In this document: positions 8,725 to 16,773 of the stretch, one piece after another
Layout: each line of letters opens with the position of its first letter
How positions within the stretch are numbered: the stretch's first letter is position 1
NCBI RefSeq assembly: GCF_900589395.1
Contig: NZ_UUIS01000075.1
Span: forward strand, 329,722-393,721
Source of the DNA: Pseudomonas viridiflava
Lineage (GTDB): Bacteria > Pseudomonadota > Gammaproteobacteria > Pseudomonadales > Pseudomonadaceae
Direction of reading: 5' to 3'
Length of the DNA stretch: 64,000 nucleotides
Translations under genes and position numbers: made by a program
Notes under the pieces: model-generated
The model's database searches: none
What the model was told of the DNA's origin: nothing
The model's input: only the letters and a program-made list of their open reading frames with translations

Positions 8725-9255
8725 CGCCCTCCAGCCACGCAGCACCCGCAGCGCCCATGATCGGATGCTTTTCAAGGCGAAGCCCGACAGGTCATGTGAC
8801 GAGAAGGGGATGAGTCGGATTGTCCTGTCCTCGCGCTCCGCGCGCCCGGACGGCTGATTTTCTGTGAGTTGCCGCCCCAAATCAGGCTTGCAAGGGGCCG
8901 GTGGGCAAGCGCTGCCGGGGTGTTGCCCGTTGCCAGGATCAACAGGCCGTCGCCATGGGCCGGCAACCCGGCTGGATTCTCATTGAGACATTCGGCTATC
9001 CTCGGGCTCATTCGCACAACAAGAGACTGCACTCAAGCACTTCCTTTGCGTCAGGATCAGGGACGCATCGACAGCCTCACTGCACCGGCCGGCCATCGGC
9101 TGAGCATCATGAGTAAGGCCCTGATAAAACTGCACGTTGTTCAGTAACTTAAATTGTTTTGACGGCTGGAAAAATAGTACACCTGTACTATACCGCCCGG
9201 CGTTGAACCGCTCGTATAAGTGTCACCAGAATGATTTTCTGCAAACGGAATTTGA
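8725..9255. other. Intergenic region before the biosynthetic operon
   Basis: About 530 bp carry no convincing gene if the 8314-8724 frame starts at its ATG. The short frames here have poor composition and no ribosome sites. The right end holds operator site B and the promoter of the seven-gene operon. I see no terminator or RNA gene. Confidence 0.5.
9173..9192 (+). promoter_or_regulatory. Palindromic operator, site B, before the biosynthetic operon
   Basis: The sequence AATAGTACACCTGTACTATA holds a perfect 16-bp palindrome (TAGTACA-CC/CT-TGTACTA) and is the best copy of the shared motif. It is centred about 73 bp upstream of the ketosynthase ATG. TACTAT at 9186-9191 could be a -10 box. A TTGACG at 9159-9164 lies 21 bp away, longer than the usual 17 bp, so the promoter may need help or be remodelled by the bound regulator. 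Confidence 0.65.
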
Positions 9256-10272
9256 ATGCACACTTCACCGCTGGCCCTGTCTCCACGGCCGGTGGCCATT
9301 CTTGGCACCGGCCATGCGCTGCCGGACAGAATTGTCACCAGTGTCGCCCTTGATCAAGCGCTGGGTCTGGCGCCAGGGAGCGTCGCGCAGACCAGCGGGG
9401 TGGTTCAGCGGCATGTCGCGTGCCGCACCGAAACCGCCGCCAGCCTGGGCGCGGCGGCGGCCCGGCAGGCTTTGGAGGCCGCCGGTATCGCGCTGGACCA
9501 GATCGATCTGATCGCCTGTGCCAGTGGCACCATGGATCAAGGCATGCCGTGCAATGCCGCCTTGCTGCAGCGGGAATTGGGCATGGGGCACTCAGGCATT
9601 CCAGCGATGGACATCAATGCCAGTTGCCTGGGATTTATCGCTGCCCTCGACACGCTGTCATGGCCCCTGGTTGCCGGGCGTTACCGGCGCGTTCTGCTGG
9701 TGTGTGCTGACATCGCGTCCTGTGGCCTGGATTGGCAGCAGGTGGGGGTCAGCGGCATTTTTGGCGACGGCGCGGCGGCCGTTGTCCTGGGGGCCAGTGA
9801 AAGCGGGGCGAAGATCATCGCCGGCAAGCTCAAGACGTATGCCGAAGGTGCGCACTTGTGCCAGATTCCGGCAGGTGGATCGCGCTTTCATCCACAGCGT
9901 ATTGATATTCCCTTCGAGCCTCTGACCCGTTTTTCGATGCACGGCAAAGGCGTATTCCGACTGGCCGCCAAGCACCTGCCCACGTTGATCAATGAGCTGC
10001 TGGACCAGGCCGGCCTCACTCAGGGCCAGATCGATTGGGTGATTCCTCATCAAGCCAGCCAGCAAGCGATGACGCATGCGGCCAGGCGCCTGGGATTTGC
10101 CCCGGAACAAGTCATCGATATCTTTTCTCATCATGGCAATCAGGTTGCCGCCTCATTGCCGACCGCCCTGGACATTGCGATTCGTGACCAGCGTATCCAG
10201 CGCGGGCAGACCTTGATGTTGATCGGCACCGGTGCAGGCCTTTCGATCGGCTGCATGATCCTGGAGTATTAA
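9256..10272 (+). CDS. Beta-ketoacyl synthase III-like condensing enzyme
   Basis: A 338-residue thiolase-fold enzyme of the FabH/KAS III class. The catalytic Cys is in DINASCLGF (C124), the His in VIPHQASQQ (H265), and the Asn in HHGNQVAASLPTAL (N295), so the triad is complete. FabH-like enzymes condense an acyl-CoA or acyl-ACP with malonyl-ACP; OleA-like relatives join two acyl chains head to head. The next gene resembles OleD-type reductases, so either chemistry is possible. It is the first gene of a seven-gene operon, and its stop overlaps the next start by 1 nt (TAATG). No acyl carrier protein gene is seen nearby. Enzyme class is firm; substrate unknown. Confidence 0.9.
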   Translation: MHTSPLALSPRPVAILGTGHALPDRIVTSVALDQALGLAPGSVAQTSGVVQRHVACRTETAASLGAAAARQALEAAGIALDQIDLIACASGTMDQGMPCNAALLQRELGMGHSGIPAMDINASCLGFIAALDTLSWPLVAGRYRRVLLVCADIASCGLDWQQVGVSGIFGDGAAAVVLGASESGAKIIAGKLKTYAEGAHLCQIPAGGSRFHPQRIDIPFEPLTRFSMHGKGVFRLAAKHLPTLINELLDQAGLTQGQIDWVIPHQASQQAMTHAARRLGFAPEQVIDIFSHHGNQVAASLPTALDIAIRDQRIQRGQTLMLIGTGAGLSIGCMILEY

Positions 10273-11279
10273 TGGACATTCTGGTGACCGGTGGCACCGG
10301 TTTCATTGGGCGGCATATCGTCTGGCGACTTGCATCCCAAGGCCATGCAGTGCTGTTCAGCGGCCGCAACCCAGCCGCTGCGGCCGAGGTGATCCGGCAC
10401 AGCCAGGGCACGGTTCGCTGGCTGGCACTGGAACACGGCTCTGCCACGGCTGCCAGTACGCTGGTTGAGGCGGCGCGTGGCTGCACGGCGGTTGTCCATT
10501 GCGCAGCGCTGTCCTCGCCGTGGGGCACGACAGAGGCGTTTGCCCAGGCCAATCTGATGGCCACCGATGAGGTGCTGAATGCCTGCCGCGTCAATCAGGT
10601 CAGGCGCCTTGTGCACCTGTCGACGCCCAGTCTCTACTTCGCCTTTCGTGATCGGCTCGACATTCGAGAAAGCGAACCGTTGCCTGCGCCCGTCAACGAG
10701 TACGCGCGCACCAAGGCGCTGGCCGAACTGAAGATCCAGACCGCGGGCCTTGCCGAGGCGGTGATTTTGCGCCCGCGCGCGGTGTTCGGTCCCTGGGACG
10801 GTACGTTGTTGCCGCGCCTGTTGCGTGTCATGCAGCGCGGGCACATACCGCTGATGCGCGGCGGCAGGGCCCGGCTGGACCTGACCTGTGTCGACAATCT
10901 GGTGCACGCGGTAGCGCTCAGCCTGAGTCAGCCGTTGCCGCGCCCGCTGTGCACCTACAACGTGAGCAACGGCACGCCGTTGACCTTCAAGGATCTGCTG
11001 CAGCGCATCGCCGAACACTTTCAGCTGACCTTGCGCACCCGGCGCCTGCCGTGGCGCGTGGTGGATGCCGTGGCGCTGGCATTGGAAACCAGTGCCCGGC
11101 TGCGGCACAGCGGTGAACCGCTACTGACCCGCTATGGCGCCGGGGTGCTTGCGTTCAGCCAGACGCTGAATCTGGACGCGATTCGCCGTGAGCTGGGCTA
11201 CCGCCCAGTGATCACCCAGGAACAAGGCATTGGCCAGCACGCGCAATGGTGGCTTGCACAGCAGGGAATCGAACCATGA
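10272..11279 (+). CDS. NAD(P)-dependent epimerase/dehydratase-like SDR
   Basis: A 335-residue extended short-chain dehydrogenase. The N-terminal Rossmann motif is TGGTGFIG (residues 6-13), and the catalytic pair Y144-x3-K148 (EYARTKALAE) has an upstream Ser/Thr (HLSTPS, about 117-118). This places it in the epimerase/3-beta-HSD superfamily, which includes OleD, the reductase of the olefin/beta-lactone pathway that acts on 2-alkyl-3-keto acids. Its position directly after a KAS III-like enzyme suggests it reduces the beta-keto product. The stop overlaps the next start (ATGA at 11276). The SDR call is firm; the OleD analogy is inference. Confidence 0.88.
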   Translation: MDILVTGGTGFIGRHIVWRLASQGHAVLFSGRNPAAAAEVIRHSQGTVRWLALEHGSATAASTLVEAARGCTAVVHCAALSSPWGTTEAFAQANLMATDEVLNACRVNQVRRLVHLSTPSLYFAFRDRLDIRESEPLPAPVNEYARTKALAELKIQTAGLAEAVILRPRAVFGPWDGTLLPRLLRVMQRGHIPLMRGGRARLDLTCVDNLVHAVALSLSQPLPRPLCTYNVSNGTPLTFKDLLQRIAEHFQLTLRTRRLPWRVVDAVALALETSARLRHSGEPLLTRYGAGVLAFSQTLNLDAIRRELGYRPVITQEQGIGQHAQWWLAQQGIEP

Positions 11280-12130
11280 GCCGAACCGTCAGCCTCAACG
11301 TATTGCGTGCCGGTTGGTGCCGACACCTGGCCTGCATGGCCGATCGCAGCGCCCGCTGGGCACCAACGCAGTTTCCGTCACTGTGCGGCCTGATTCGCCA
11401 TCCCGATGTCGGCTGGATCCTGTACGACACCGGTTACGCGGAACACTTCTTCAAGGCCACCCAAGCCCTGCCAGAGCGCTTGTATCGCACGGCGGTGCCG
11501 GTGCAACTGCCGGTGCAGGAGCAATTGGTCGCGCAGCTGAAGGCGCTGGGCATTCAGCCCGATGACATCCGCACCGTAATCATTTCGCATTTTCACGGTG
11601 ACCATGTCGCCGGGTTGCGCGACTTCGACAAGGCATCATTCATTGCCCTGGATGCTGACCGCCAGCACATTGAAAGCCTGCGCGGCTCTCGTTGGCGGGC
11701 GACGCTTGGCGGTCATTTGCCGGGTTTGTTGCCGGACGATTTCGCCAGTCGTCTGACCCTCGCCGATCATTGCAGACCCGTCGACCTGCCTGAATGGATG
11801 TCACCTTTCAGTCAGGGGCTCGACCTGCTGGGTGACGCCAGCCTGATCGGTGTGCCGCTGCCGGGACACAGCCACGGCCAACTGGGCCTGTTCATGCCGG
11901 ATGCCCAGGGGCGTCCCGCCTTCCTGGTGGCTGACGCCTGTTGGTCGGTGCCCGCCTGCCGCGCCGAGCGACTTCCTGCAGCGCCCGCGCTATGGTTTGC
12001 CGGCCACGATGCCAGGCAGTACCGCCAGACCTACGCCGGCCTTGGCACATTGTTGCGCCGAGAACCGGCTGTTGCGGTGCTGCCGTCGCATTGCACGCAT
12101 GCCTGGGAGGTCTTCAGGGATGAGCGGTGA
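11276..12130 (+). CDS. Metallo-beta-lactamase-fold hydrolase
   Basis: A 284-residue MBL-fold protein. The metal motif H105-F-H107-G-D109-H110 is intact, with later ligands in GHSHGQLG, the Asp of VADACW, and the His of LPSHC. The layout resembles lactonase- or thioesterase-type members of the fold. There is no signal peptide, so it acts in the cytoplasm. It overlaps both neighbours (ATGA at its start; the next ATG lies 11 nt inside its end). In this operon it could release a thioester or open or close a lactone intermediate; that role is inferred. Confidence 0.88.
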   Translation: MSRTVSLNVLRAGWCRHLACMADRSARWAPTQFPSLCGLIRHPDVGWILYDTGYAEHFFKATQALPERLYRTAVPVQLPVQEQLVAQLKALGIQPDDIRTVIISHFHGDHVAGLRDFDKASFIALDADRQHIESLRGSRWRATLGGHLPGLLPDDFASRLTLADHCRPVDLPEWMSPFSQGLDLLGDASLIGVPLPGHSHGQLGLFMPDAQGRPAFLVADACWSVPACRAERLPAAPALWFAGHDARQYRQTYAGLGTLLRREPAVAVLPSHCTHAWEVFRDER

Positions 12131-13478
12131 ACGCTTGATCGGTGCACTGCGCAGTGCGCTGAGTTTTCTCGACAGCCGCTATCGGCTGCAATTCGCCAGG
12201 CGCGAACAACTGGAAGCGTGGCAAGCGCGGCAATTGAGGTATTTCCTGCAAACCGTAGTGCGCCGGACGGCACGGTTCAAAGACCATGCCTTTACCCGGC
12301 TTGCCGACTTTCCGGTGATGGACAAGACGACAATGATGGACGACTTTGCGGCGTTCAACACCTGTGGGCTTGGGTTGGAGCAGGTCTTGCCGTTCGCACA
12401 CCATGCAGAGCAGTCCCGCGATTTCAGCGCAACGCTGGGCACCGTCACCGTGGGTCTTTCCAGTGGCACTTCCGGTCACCAGGGGGTGTTTCTGGTCAGC
12501 GCGCTCGAGCGTCAGCGTTGGGCCGGGATTCTATTGGCGAAAACCTTGCCGCGCCGGTTCCTGCCCAGGCTGCTGTGCTTCTGGCAGGCGCCCTTGCGCA
12601 TCGCCTTTTTCCTGCGCGCCAACAGCCGCCTGTACACCACGTTGAGCAGTCGCCGTATCGATTTTGCCTTTCACGACCTGACACTGGGGCTGGAAGCATC
12701 GTTCAAACGCCTGGAGGCGCAGAATCCTGATGTGCTGGTGGCCCCGGCAACGGTGTTGCGGGGGCTGGCCGAGGCCGCCCTGAGCGGGCGTCTGGCCCTG
12801 CGCCCGACGCACATTCTGTCGGTGGCCGAGGTGCTTGAAAGCACCGATGCCGATGCCGTTCTCAAGGCCTTCGGGGTGATGCCGCAGCAGCTCTATCAAG
12901 CCAGTGAAGGCTTGCTCGGCTACACCTGCGAGCGCGGCACCTTGCATCTCAATGAAAGCCATTTGCACATAGAGCCGCAATGGCTTGACGCCCAGCGCAC
13001 CCGATTTCAGCCCGTCATCACCGATTTCTCCCGGCGCACACAGATGATCGTGCGCTATCGGCTCAACGACGTGCTGCGTGCCCGCGCAGCACCTTGCCCT
13101 TGCGGGCGGGTCGAAAGGGCGATAGAGGCCATCGAAGGGCGTGCCGACGACGTGTTCTGGCTGCCTGATCTGGAAGGGCGCCAGTTGCGCGCGCTGTATC
13201 CGGATGTCGTACGCCAGACCCTGCTGATGCACGGCGCGGTGCTGCAGGAATATGAGATCCACCAGACCCGCCTGGACTGGCAGGTCAACGTGCAGGCCAG
13301 CGGTGATCATGACGAACTGTGCCAGGCCATCGGCGCAAGCCTTCGCCAGTTGTGCGCCCGGCAGGGCCTGAGACCTGCGCAGATCAGCTTTGGCCACTGG
13401 CAGGCACCGCCTGCGCACGTCAAGCGCCGGCGCCTGAAACTCCTGCGATTGCCTGAGGGCCTGCCATGCGTGTACTGA
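12120..13478 (+). CDS. Adenylate-forming enzyme, F390 synthetase/PaaK-like
   Basis: A 452-residue protein of the phenylacetate-CoA ligase/coenzyme F390 synthetase branch of the ANL superfamily. The phosphate-binding motif SSGTSG is at residues 114-119. Later motifs are YQASEGLLGY, RYRLNDVLR and a Cys-rich APCPCGRV typical of PaaK-type enzymes. The start at ATG 12120 lies inside the previous gene; longer in-frame starts would overlap that gene extensively. The enzyme should activate a carboxylic acid as an acyl-AMP and pass it to CoA or another nucleophile. Which acid it activates cannot be told from the sequence. It overlaps the ATP-grasp gene by 13 nt. Confidence 0.85.
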   Translation: MSGERLIGALRSALSFLDSRYRLQFARREQLEAWQARQLRYFLQTVVRRTARFKDHAFTRLADFPVMDKTTMMDDFAAFNTCGLGLEQVLPFAHHAEQSRDFSATLGTVTVGLSSGTSGHQGVFLVSALERQRWAGILLAKTLPRRFLPRLLCFWQAPLRIAFFLRANSRLYTTLSSRRIDFAFHDLTLGLEASFKRLEAQNPDVLVAPATVLRGLAEAALSGRLALRPTHILSVAEVLESTDADAVLKAFGVMPQQLYQASEGLLGYTCERGTLHLNESHLHIEPQWLDAQRTRFQPVITDFSRRTQMIVRYRLNDVLRARAAPCPCGRVERAIEAIEGRADDVFWLPDLEGRQLRALYPDVVRQTLLMHGAVLQEYEIHQTRLDWQVNVQASGDHDELCQAIGASLRQLCARQGLRPAQISFGHWQAPPAHVKRRRLKLLRLPEGLPCVY

Positions 13479-14617
13479 TTCTGGGCGCGCGGGCACCGGC
13501 CTGCCTGGAGTGGGCGCGGGCCTTCAAGGCTGCTGGCTGGAATGTCAGCGTCGGTGATTCGCTGGGACAGCCACTGAGCCGTTTCAGTCGTTCGGTGCAC
13601 CATTTCGTTCGTTTGCCGGAGCCCAGGCTCGATCCTGCGGGCTGGATCGATACCCTGGCCAGGGTCATTGCGGCACAACGCATCGACGTATTGCTGCCGA
13701 CCTGTGAAGAGGTCTTTTATCTGGCCCATGGCCTGGAGCGCCTGGCGCCGTTGTGCCGGGTGCTGACCTGCGATTTCGCGCTGCTGCACCGTTTGCATCA
13801 CAAGGGGCAGTTCGCCGACCTGATCCAGGGCTGGACGTTGTCAGCGCCCGAAACCCGCCTGCTGAGCGATCGCCAGGGTGTATCGGCGCTGGGCAGGGAG
13901 GCGGCGCAGTGGGTGTTCAAACCGGCTTACTCGCGCTTTGCCTCGCGCACACTGATTCGGCCCGACGCAACGCAGTTGCGCAAGGTAAAGCCCAGTCTCG
14001 AATCGCCCTGGGTTGCGCAGCGGTTCATCCAGGGGCGGGAGTTTTGCAGCTTCAGCGTATTGATCGACGGTCAGTTGCGGGCGCATGGCGTCTACCAGCC
14101 GCGCTATCGGGTAGGGCGGGGGTCAGGGATTTATTTCGACCCTGCGACGCCTGCGCCTGTGCGCCGATTCCTGGAGCAGTTCGGTCGTGAAACAGGCTAC
14201 ACCGGGCAGGTCGGCTTTGACTTTATCGAGGATCAGGACGGCCGCTTTCATGTTCTGGAGTGCAACCCGCGGGCCACCAGCGGCGTGCACCTGTTCGACA
14301 ATCAGCGCCAGGCGCTGGTGAACAGCCTCGGCCAGGAAACCAGCCGCGTGCTGGAGCCGACGCAGGAGCCGCGGATGATCGCCCTGGCGATGCTGCTACT
14401 GGCGGCGCCCCCACGCGCGTTGAGCAGAACGTTCTGGCGCGATTACCGTCTGGCCCGTGACGTGATCGTTCAGCAAGGTGATGTCCTGCCGCTGGCGGCT
14501 CAATGGCTGAGCCTGGGGGAAATTCTTTGCCGCGCGGCCTCCCGGCGCTGCGGGATACTGGCCGCGTCCACCGCCGATATCGAGTGGAACGGTCAGCCGT
14601 TAGGGCGCGCGTCATGA
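13466..14617 (+). CDS. ATP-grasp domain ligase
   Basis: A 383-residue ATP-grasp protein with an N-terminal Rossmann-like pre-grasp segment (MRVLILGARAPACLEWARAF), an ATP-binding Lys region (WVFKPAYSRF), and the metal-binding end of the fold (VGFDFIEDQDGRFHVLECNPR, with the Glu and Asn of ECNPR). Such ligases join a carboxylate, activated as an acyl phosphate, to an amine or thiol. A second carboxylate-activating enzyme beside the AMP-forming one suggests amide formation in the final product. It overlaps the next gene by ATGA at 14614. Substrate unknown. Confidence 0.88.
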   Translation: MRVLILGARAPACLEWARAFKAAGWNVSVGDSLGQPLSRFSRSVHHFVRLPEPRLDPAGWIDTLARVIAAQRIDVLLPTCEEVFYLAHGLERLAPLCRVLTCDFALLHRLHHKGQFADLIQGWTLSAPETRLLSDRQGVSALGREAAQWVFKPAYSRFASRTLIRPDATQLRKVKPSLESPWVAQRFIQGREFCSFSVLIDGQLRAHGVYQPRYRVGRGSGIYFDPATPAPVRRFLEQFGRETGYTGQVGFDFIEDQDGRFHVLECNPRATSGVHLFDNQRQALVNSLGQETSRVLEPTQEPRMIALAMLLLAAPPRALSRTFWRDYRLARDVIVQQGDVLPLAAQWLSLGEILCRAASRRCGILAASTADIEWNGQPLGRAS

Positions 14618-15753
14618 AACTGGTGTTTCAGGAGCAGCTTCTCCAGGAGCCGGTGACGGCCAACGACAGTCCCGCGCGTCACTACGTGCGCGGCTGGGCC
14701 GAGGCAGGACTGGTGGCCAATGTCAGCACGCGCATGGCGCTGCTGGACACCGGGACGCAGCAGCTTGCGGTCAGCATCAATGACGGACACGACCCTGAAG
14801 ACAACTGTTATGTGGTGTCGCCCCGTACCGCCTACAGTGGCTACGCCCGCGAAGAGCTCAAACGCCTGGGTCGCCCATGGCTGACCCGTCCCTTGAGCCT
14901 GCTGACCCAGGGCGTCGATGCCTTGTTGGGTGCAGCCCGGGTCGACAGGCTGGTCCAGGTCAACAACTGGCTGCTGTCGACCAACCTGTATCCTGCTGAC
15001 TGGGACCTGGACGAGCTGGCGCCGATCACTGACTTCCTGCAGCGCACCTTCCCCGATCACACGCTGTGCTTTCGCTCGATCAATGACTTCAGCAACGGCG
15101 AACTCAAACAGCGCCTGCAAGCGCTGGGTTTTTTGAGCATCCCCAGCCGGCAGGTGTATGTGTTCGATGGCCGCAGCGGGGCGGATGCGCCGTTCTTGCG
15201 CCATCACAACACCCGGCTCGACCGCACCCTGTTGCGGCGCAGCCCCTATGAGGTTGTGCCGGGCTCGGCCCTGAGCGACACCGATTTCGTGCGGGTAGAG
15301 CAACTGTACAACCTGCTGTACCTGGACAAGTACTGCACGCTCAACCCGCATTACAGCGCCCGCTGGATGCAGCGCGGTCAACGCGAAGGCTGGCTGGAAC
15401 TGCGCGCGCTGCGCAACCCGCAGGGCCGTATCGATGGTGCGCTGGGCTGGTTCGCCAATGGCACCACCCTCAGCACGCCGATTGTGGGTTACGACACCGG
15501 GCTGCCACAGAAAACCGGCTTGTACCGGCAATTGACGTGCCTGTGCCTGCTGGAAGCGGCCCAGCGCCGCACCGTGCTGAACTTCAGCTCCGGTGCCGCA
15601 GGTTTCAAACGCTTGCGCGGCGGCCAGCCGCAGATCGAATACAGCCTGGTCAAGGTCGCGCATCTGCCCTGGCGGCGCCGCTGGATATGGCGGTTGCTCA
15701 GCGTTTTGCTGCATGCCATAGGCGTGCCTCTGATGAGAACACTCAAACTGTGA
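14614..15753 (+). CDS. GNAT-like acyltransferase family protein
   Basis: A 379-residue protein without a signal peptide. The C-terminal half has features of the BioF2-like/GNAT fold family: a long beta-alpha core, GRIDGALGWFANG followed by PIVGYDTGLPQKTGLYRQLT, and a lysine-containing end (NFSSGAAGFKRLRGGQP) similar to acyl-donor sites of that group. Such enzymes transfer acyl or aminoacyl groups. The extreme C-terminus is basic then hydrophobic (RRRWIWRLLSVLLHAIG), suggesting membrane contact. The start at ATG 14614 overlaps the ATP-grasp stop. The fold assignment is moderate and the exact function unknown. Confidence 0.7.
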   Translation: MKLVFQEQLLQEPVTANDSPARHYVRGWAEAGLVANVSTRMALLDTGTQQLAVSINDGHDPEDNCYVVSPRTAYSGYAREELKRLGRPWLTRPLSLLTQGVDALLGAARVDRLVQVNNWLLSTNLYPADWDLDELAPITDFLQRTFPDHTLCFRSINDFSNGELKQRLQALGFLSIPSRQVYVFDGRSGADAPFLRHHNTRLDRTLLRRSPYEVVPGSALSDTDFVRVEQLYNLLYLDKYCTLNPHYSARWMQRGQREGWLELRALRNPQGRIDGALGWFANGTTLSTPIVGYDTGLPQKTGLYRQLTCLCLLEAAQRRTVLNFSSGAAGFKRLRGGQPQIEYSLVKVAHLPWRRRWIWRLLSVLLHAIGVPLMRTLKL

Positions 15754-16751
15754 CCCACCTTGCCCAATGGTGGCCGGTAGCGCTCGGCCACGCACTGAAA
15801 AAAGCCCCACTGGCCTGTCAGGCCCACGGCATGCCGTTGGTGCTGTTTCGCGGCGTCGACGGGCGCGCCGCGGCCTTGCCGGACCGCTGCCCGCATCGCT
15901 TTGCGCCCTTGAGCCAGGGCCGGGTTCGCGACGGACAGATCGAGTGCCCGTATCACGGCTGGCGGTTTGCAGCCGACGGTCGCTGCACCCGGGTGCCCGG
16001 CACTGATCAGGCACCTTCCAGCGCAGCATTGCTCGACAGCCTGGCCTGCTGCGAAGCCCATGGCCTGGTGTGGGTCTGCCTGAGTCAACAGCGTCCGGCC
16101 GATGCGCCGGTTGCCCCGGCCGTGCAGGAGCAGCTTCTTGATACGTTCTGGATGACCGATCGAGTGCAGTGTTCATTGCAGGACGCTGCGGAGAATTTCC
16201 TGGATGGATTCCATACCCATTTTGTTCATGCCGGCTGGATCCGTCATGACCAACAGCGCCAACGCATCAGCGCCCGGGTTCGCCCGCTCGCGGACGGTAT
16301 CGAAGCGATCTACAGCGAGGAGGGTACGCAATCGGGGCTTGTTTCACGGTTGTTCGAGGGGCAGCGGGGCGCCAGCATGGGGCGTTTTCGCCTGCCGGGA
16401 CTTGCGGAAATCGAGTACCGTGATGGCCACGATCATCTCAACCTGCTGGTCAGCGCATGGATGACGCCTTGCGCAGAAGATCAGTTGCAGGTCTTTGCGC
16501 GAGTCGCGACGGCGCAAGGCACCATTCCCGCCGTGCTCAAGCGGGCCGTACTGGGGCAGGCATTCAAGGTGATCCTGCGCCAGGACCGGCAGATTCTGGA
16601 ACAGGTCAGCGGCAACAGGCGCCGCTTCCAGCAGCACCCGGCAACGCCGCTGGACGGCCCTCAGGACTTGCTTGGCCCCGGCATCCGGCATTTGCTCGAG
16701 CATGGCCGGCCGCTGGTGTTTGAAGAGCGCACGGTTGATATCTCGCTCTGA
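15750..16751 (+). CDS. Rieske non-heme iron oxygenase
   Basis: I place the start at GTG 15750, overlapping the previous stop (GTGA) as elsewhere in this operon, giving 333 residues. The Rieske [2Fe-2S] ligands are C47-P-H49 and C66-P-Y-H69. The mononuclear iron site has the N149-x2-D152-x2-H155-x4-H160 pattern of ring-hydroxylating oxygenase alpha subunits. It is short for that family and more like single-component Rieske oxygenases that hydroxylate, desaturate or demethylate. No reductase or ferredoxin gene is next to it, so electrons must come from elsewhere. It is the last gene of the operon and probably performs a late tailoring oxidation. Confidence 0.9.
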   Translation: MTHLAQWWPVALGHALKKAPLACQAHGMPLVLFRGVDGRAAALPDRCPHRFAPLSQGRVRDGQIECPYHGWRFAADGRCTRVPGTDQAPSSAALLDSLACCEAHGLVWVCLSQQRPADAPVAPAVQEQLLDTFWMTDRVQCSLQDAAENFLDGFHTHFVHAGWIRHDQQRQRISARVRPLADGIEAIYSEEGTQSGLVSRLFEGQRGASMGRFRLPGLAEIEYRDGHDHLNLLVSAWMTPCAEDQLQVFARVATAQGTIPAVLKRAVLGQAFKVILRQDRQILEQVSGNRRRFQQHPATPLDGPQDLLGPGIRHLLEHGRPLVFEERTVDISL

Positions 16752-16773
16752 GGGCACAACACACATTGAACGC

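Noticed and set aside
14593..16176. Long minus-strand open frame (527 codons) opposite the acyltransferase and Rieske genes
   Set aside because: High GC produces such frames; the plus-strand genes carry clear motifs and overlap their neighbours in operon style.
9256..16751. Calling the operon a standard OleABCD olefin or beta-lactone pathway
   Set aside because: There is no OleB-type hydrolase, and the adenylating enzyme is of the F390/PaaK branch, not OleC-like.
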